From: Punica granatum
Lineage: Eukaryota; Streptophyta; Magnoliopsida; Myrtales; Lythraceae
Assembly (NCBI RefSeq): GCF_007655135.1
Contig: NC_045127.1
Location: 12,409,001 to 12,473,000 of the forward strand
Direction: 5' to 3'
DNA length: 64,000 nucleotides
Part shown: positions 59,346-64,000 of the stretch, in pieces
Layout: each line of letters starts with the position of its first letter
Position numbering within the stretch: the stretch's first letter is position 1
The notes under the pieces: model-generated
Databases searched by the model: none
What the model was told of the DNA's origin: nothing
Seen by the model: only the letters and a program-made list of their open reading frames with translations
Position numbers and translations under genes: made by a program

Positions 59346-60230
59346 TTAGGGGTGCAAGTCAAATCGAGCCAACTCGGGTGCCAACCCAACCTGACGTAAC
59401 TCGACCCCAAAAACCCAAACACCGAAAACCTATTTTCAAAATTGGGGCGGTTTGAATCCCCTATTGGTTCTCGAGTCAGGCACTGAATCGGCCTGACAAA
59501 TTGATGGGAATCGAATTGATCCGAATTAAAAATAAAATAAAATAATTTCAAAAAGGTTCTTTATTTTCTTCTTTTCCCATTGTTTCTTCTCTCTATAGTT
59601 TGACTTTTGAGAAACTGAAGCAAATGTAACGCATTGGGTGCATAACATGCTGTAATGGTATAAATTGAAGTTTGGCCGCGTGATCGACGTTTTGAATTTT
59701 AATGAATTGGTGAGTAGTGTGTGCTAGTATGTGTGGATATTGGAACATGCAAAGCACGCTATATTTTTAATGAGGCATGTCGACGCTTGCCTCAGATTGG
59801 TGCTGCGTCTGAGGACTGAGTCAACCTTTTCTTTTATTTTGCTTTTATTTTGTTTTTTTAATTAAATTTGGGTTAATCGGAGACCCCATCCAAATAACCC
59901 GAACCACTAACAGTCGAGATTTCTAAGTATATTTTGTCGTTATAGGTGTGTGTTTCCCTGTCTCGAAAACTTGATGCACTAACCCGAATTTGAAAAACCC
60001 GATCCAATCCGAACTACTTTTACCCCTATTTGAAACGCCTCCCAATCCCCTCCCACCTCACCCCACCCCCACCCCCTTTAAACCCTATCCACCTCGCCCC
60101 TCCGTACACCATAATCCAAACATAGCCATGCTGTTGGGAAGAAGTTTGCCAAAGTTCTAGAATCGTCTCTTCATCATCCGATATTATTAGTTTTTATTTT
60201 TTTATTTAATAATAACAATTTCTTCGCTAG
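59346..60230. other. Intergenic DNA right of the MULE, no gene
   Basis: C-rich and AT-rich stretches without a coding frame. The end at 60127 may be the right terminus of the older element. The CPN20 promoter must lie in the last part. Confidence 0.45.
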
Positions 60231-60244
60231 TCTTCTACTAGCTG

Positions 60245-60375
60245 AGCTAGGGTTTTTATCTTCAAAACCAGAAGCCATTTGAGTCCCATTGGGAACCTCG
60301 ACTCTCTCTTCCTCCGGAGCATCAAATTACTCATCTTTATCGTCAAGCTCACATCCCATTCTTCTCCTTTCAAAG
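60245..60375 (+). other. Predicted untranslated first exon of CPN20
   Basis: A donor CAAAG|GTACTG lies at 60375/60376 and an acceptor GGGGACAG ends at 60612, two bases before the ATG. The exon start is an estimate. CTAGGGTTTTT near 60247 is a telo-box-like motif, common in the leaders of plastid and translation genes. Confidence 0.55.
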
Positions 60376-60614
60376 GTACTGATAACCATTTCTGTCCATC
60401 AGTTCCTGAATTCCAGTCTGTAGCTTCAGTTCCATTGTTCAGTTAATTGGAAACTCGAGTCGAACTTGAGCACATTGCCGCTTGGACATTGAAATTGAGG
60501 ATGATTTTGTGTCTTTTGCAGCCTAGTTTTATGGAAAATGGGACGAAAGTTGTGATTTTTATGTTCCTTTTGTTGCAATTTGAAATGTTGGTTTTTGTGT
60601 GGTTGGGGACAGGA

Positions 60615-62513
60615 ATGGCGGCGACTCAGCTTACTGCACCATCAATATCAGCAAGGGCCCTGCCCTCCTTTGAAGGGCTTAAGTCTTCAACCGTGAAGTT
60701 TGCTTCAGTGGGTCCACTTAAGACAGGGTCACTGACCGGGAGAACGTTCAGAGGCCTAGTTGTGAAAGCAGTCACTGTGGTTGCTCCCAAGGTATGCTAC
60801 TCTGTTTTTTGTGTTCGTTGTTCTTCGGAATTCATCCATCTTATTATAAGGCATTGCCTAATTTGGGGATGAGATGGGCTTGACTTTGTGTATTGTCACA
60901 AGTATGGGCATTTATTGGTTTAATCAAAATTTTTGAACTTTTAAATTACAAATGGATTGTGGCATCGTCAAGCATGTTCGAAATGAGTGATGGTCCTTTC
61001 CTGTGGGTATTATCGACAAGCTGTGCTTTGCCATAGCATGTAACCACACGATAAAGGGAGCCTTGGTTTGTTACTGTTGAATGCGGCACAAGTTGTTGTC
61101 TATCACATTGGGTTTGTGTAGACCTGCATTGGTACATGAATGATGTTGAATCCTCGGAAGTGCTACTATATTCCTTCAATTTTGGAGCTTGTGTGCGGCA
61201 AGCTTGCTTGATGTTGTTTGCCTGTTGCTTCTCTTCTGTTTTCGTGTATATTAAGCTAATAATCTGAGCTAAACTTATTTTTACAGTATGCTTCAATTAA
61301 GCCCCTGGGTGATAGGGTTCTGGTAAAGATCAAAACTGTGGAGGAGAAGACACAGGGTGGTATATTGCTCCCAACAACTGCTCAGACGAAGCCTCAAGGA
61401 GGAGAAGTTGTCGCCACCGGAGAGGGCAAGAAGTTAGGGAACACGAAACTAGACATCAGTGTGAAGGTAATTCATGGTTTCTCGATTATTGGCTGTTCCC
61501 TGGTAAATACAAGTAATCTACTGTTATCTTTCTGACAGTAGTATGGGTTTTTTGTGCTTTGTTAGACTGGAACCCAGGTCATATATTCCAAGTATGCAGG
61601 GACTGAGTTGGAATTCAATGGTTCAAATCATCTTCTCTTAAAGGAGGATGATATTCTTGGTACTCTAGAGACTGATGATATTAAGGATCTCAAGCCCCTC
61701 AATGACAGGGTTCTAATTAAGGTACGCCATCTTGCAGTGATTTGTAGTAGCTCTATGTGCAAAATATTACATTGGTTGAAAACAGATACCCAAGTCAATA
61801 CTTGAATGTTTTGAATCTAAGGCTTAGGTGGTATGCAGTAGTTTATGATTAAATTCGTAGTATATGCTTCCCTTGTGAGGTCACCATTGTCCTCGTGTAG
61901 TTTCTGGTTATTTATCTGGTTTTTGAGTTTTTTAACTTATGCCAAAAAATCAATAAATGGATTGAGGCAAGAGCTTTCAATCATGGTAATGTAATGTAGG
62001 TTGCTGCGGCGGAGGAGAAGACTGCTGGAGGGTTGTTGCTTACTGAAGCAAGCAAGGAGAAACCTTCTATTGGCACGGTAATATATTCTCTGTAGCACAT
62101 ATCAGCATTCAAAATCTTAGTACTTAATATACTTAGACCATTATATGTTCTGCTTTCATTTTCCTTGAATACAGGGACGCTTGGTAAAAATAAGAAGTCT
62201 TGTTTTTAGTACAGAAGATTGGTAATTTTTTTTTGCAAGCCAGAAATGTGTGGAAAACAGAAAATTGGAAAAGCTGTACACCGCTGAATAAAATTATTAA
62301 CTTGGATGATTAAACTCGTTGTCATGTATGGTGGAACAGATTATTGCAGTCGGTCCAGGCCCTCTCGATGAAGAAGGGAAAAGGACGCCCCTATCGGTGT
62401 CCTCAGGCAACTCTGTGATGTATTCGAAGTATGCAGGTAGTGAGTTAAAGGGAAGTGATGGTTCTGACTATATTGTGCTGAGGGCTTCTGATGTAATTGC
62501 TGTGCTCTCCTAG
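60615..62513 (+). CDS. CPN20: 20 kDa chaperonin (CPN20/CPN21), chloroplast, five coding exons
   Basis: Exons are 60615-60791, 61287-61466, 61566-61721, 62000-62077 and 62340-62513; every intron is GT-AG and every junction is in phase 0. The product is 254 residues, the usual length. Residues 1 to about 50 ([20 protein letters not shown] and following) are a Ser/Thr/Ala-rich chloroplast transit peptide. Two Cpn10/GroES domains follow. The first spans about 60-155, starting [15 protein letters not shown] and including the mobile-loop region [20 protein letters not shown]. The second spans about 161-254, starting [11 protein letters not shown], with [20 protein letters not shown] and ending [16 protein letters not shown]. 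It caps the plastid Cpn60 chaperonin that folds Rubisco and other stromal proteins. The start is the first ATG after the leader acceptor. Confidence 0.96.
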
Positions 62514-62621
62514 TTGGTTGGTTTTGTCTACAACTATTGCTCGAATTGATGTTGTGCATGTACCGAGAAAATTTTTGAAACCGGCCTTTGATCCATTTCA
62601 ATATTGGTGATATATTGTAGA

Positions 62622-62726
62622 ACAGATTGGAGCATTGAGACAATTCCATGGATTATAAATGGAACTTAAAATAAGATTGGAGCATTCAGACTAGTTCATG
62701 GATTATAAATGGATCTCGAAATAATC
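62622..62726. repeat. Two-copy tandem repeat in the CPN20 3' region
   Basis: Two adjacent units of about 52 bp share AGATTGGAGCATT, GAC and CATGGATTATAAATGGA. They begin about 110 bp after the CPN20 stop. Confidence 0.75.
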
Positions 62727-64000
62727 ACTTTTGTCCTATATCACCAAAGATTGCTTTCACATCTATGGTATTGGTATTGGTAGATAATGAGAATGAGTGC
62801 GAGTCCCGCACGTTAAGGGCCGGTGATCTATAACTTGCTTGTTTGGACTGAGAGTTATGGTGGCTTATGGAGGGCCGACAGGACAATTTAAATGCAAAGA
62901 AGCATTTGAATACGCTGGATAGGTGAAATCTCAATCTATCCTTAGATGAGGTGAGAATGTATAAATGCTAGCCAGCTGCTGTGAGGTGAGTCTGGTCTAG
63001 CCACTGTAATTAAATTTAAGGACCTAACCATGACCTTACGCATATAATCCTTTATACTAAAAACGCACTAGTTGTTGATCTAACTCGTAGATGTACCAAA
63101 TTCTGCGTTCGAAAGCAATTCTTCTAATTGGCGATCGTTCATTCATGTGTTTCGAGCTTATCTGTTTGGGCCCTGGCTCAAGAGAACTTTCATCCTAAGT
63201 TATGGGCCCACGAGAGCTGTACAATCTGGGAGTTATATTGCCAGGCCAAACCTGATCCTGGATGATGTTCACTGCTAAGCCCATGAAAGGTCAGATTTAG
63301 GAGGGCGACTCGGATAAAAGTCCGATTAAGATATAACGACTATGCCCTCACAACCCAATTAACATGCTAAACATGTTAGGTTCTTGATACTGCATTCGAC
63401 GTTATTTACCGTTCCGGACAACATGGTAGTACATGAATGCAAGCTATATCTGCATATCTGATCTTCTCACCCCCTCATGCAAGTTTTATGTCAAGGAGGG
63501 ATAAATTTCTTGGGAAACACTCGAGACTTGTTTGGCGAGTTGTAGAAGGTGTTAATGTGGTTCGTGTGCAATTTTTTGAATTTCACACTTCCCTTTAAAA
63601 AAAAAGAAATCCTTTTGGGTCAGAATGTCTAAAGGCTTCGGGGTCCATTTTTCAGTTTCTACTCTCATGGAACAAGAAGAGTCATCATATGGAGGGTGCT
63701 AATTTATGCTTAATTCAATTTAACTCACCCAATCGACACCGATTAACCAAAATGTTGAACTAGTAGATAGTATATGCACGAACTACATCGAGTATGGTAA
63801 CTCGGTGCCAATGACATATGGTTCTTAAACGGACTCCAAATCCAATTTGATCTATATGTTGTTTAATTTCTCCTTATGACTAGTCGAATGTGATCTGAAA
63901 ATTTCTAAGACATATTGCCCTAGTCAAGAGATTGAATTGCACACTATTTTGGAATATAACCAAAAGGAGGTTTCTCTAGGGAAGGAACCCTCCAACAAAG
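62727..64000. other. Right-edge intergenic DNA, no gene
   Basis: No frame with coding character or recognised domain is seen on either strand. The stretch 63150-63320 is locally GC-rich and has several GGGCCC/AGCCCA motifs, so it could be a promoter or a repeat; I cannot decide which. Confidence 0.45.

Larger units (their letters stand above)
52394..60127. mobile_element. Possible older inverted-repeat element holding a nested MITE and MULE
   Basis: The left end GGCTATGTTTG (52394) followed by TGGGGTTTGGAGGGG matches the inverse of the right end, where CAAACATAGCC ends at 60127 and is preceded by CCTCCGTACACC and long C-rich runs. Between the ends lie MITE copy 6 and the Mutator-like element. 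The target duplication is not convincing (ATA and ATG), so the outer boundaries are tentative. Confidence 0.35.

Noticed and set aside
1..64000. CRISPR array, bacterial operon, phage or viral genome
   Set aside because: No regularly spaced identical repeats with unique spacers. The genes are intron-bearing plant genes. No viral genes were seen.

Overview
This is nuclear DNA from a flowering plant, most likely a woody eudicot. The evidence is AT-rich intergenic sequence, canonical GT-AG introns, and plant-specific genes: a chloroplast 20 kDa co-chaperonin, a plant neutral/alkaline invertase, a gibberellin 2-oxidase and an F-box protein with the plant F-box-associated domain. TIR MITEs, SINEs, a solo LTR and a Mutator-like element are also present. 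I cannot place the species from sequence alone.

Left third (1-25 kb): a rearranged region. The first exon of a truncated minus-strand gene lies at 1-187, and its upstream exon lies near 1067-1260. A segment running from that gene's 5' intron to the 5' UTR of an F-box gene (about 344-7868) is followed directly by a second copy (about 7868-24710). The first F-box copy is a pseudogene. The second, at 23387-24469, is intact. The second copy is much longer because it carries about 8.2 kb (14.11-22.35 kb) absent from the first. That extra DNA is itself a tandem array of a coiled-coil/hydrophobic-segment protein family that I do not recognise: one intact 436-codon gene (18105-19415), one pseudogene and several fragments. 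Because the two copies act as each other's empty sites, insertions of MITEs and a SINE-like element can be read directly.

Middle (24.7-47 kb): the intact F-box gene is divergent from a three-exon elongin C gene (25148-26896), with a short G-box and site II rich region between them. About 9 kb of AT-rich intergenic DNA with MITE, SINE and microsatellite sequence follows. Next comes a three-exon class I (C19) gibberellin 2-oxidase (36023-42272) whose 4 kb first intron carries at least three inverted-repeat elements. A six-exon organellar-type neutral/alkaline invertase (INVA-like) lies on the minus strand at 43378-46573.

Right third (47-64 kb): mostly repeats. A degenerate Mutator-like element (53045-59336) has about 205-bp terminal inverted repeats, a near-perfect 9-bp target duplication, a decayed MuDR transposase and a minus-strand GRF zinc-finger ORF. 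It may sit inside an older inverted-repeat element. Downstream lies the five-exon CPN20 gene (60615-62513), then about 1.5 kb without a recognisable gene.

The single-copy genes do ordinary cellular jobs: protein turnover adaptors, hormone catabolism, sucrose cleavage and plastid protein folding. They do not form an operon-like system. The unusual content is the nested duplication history and the lineage-restricted coiled-coil family inside it.
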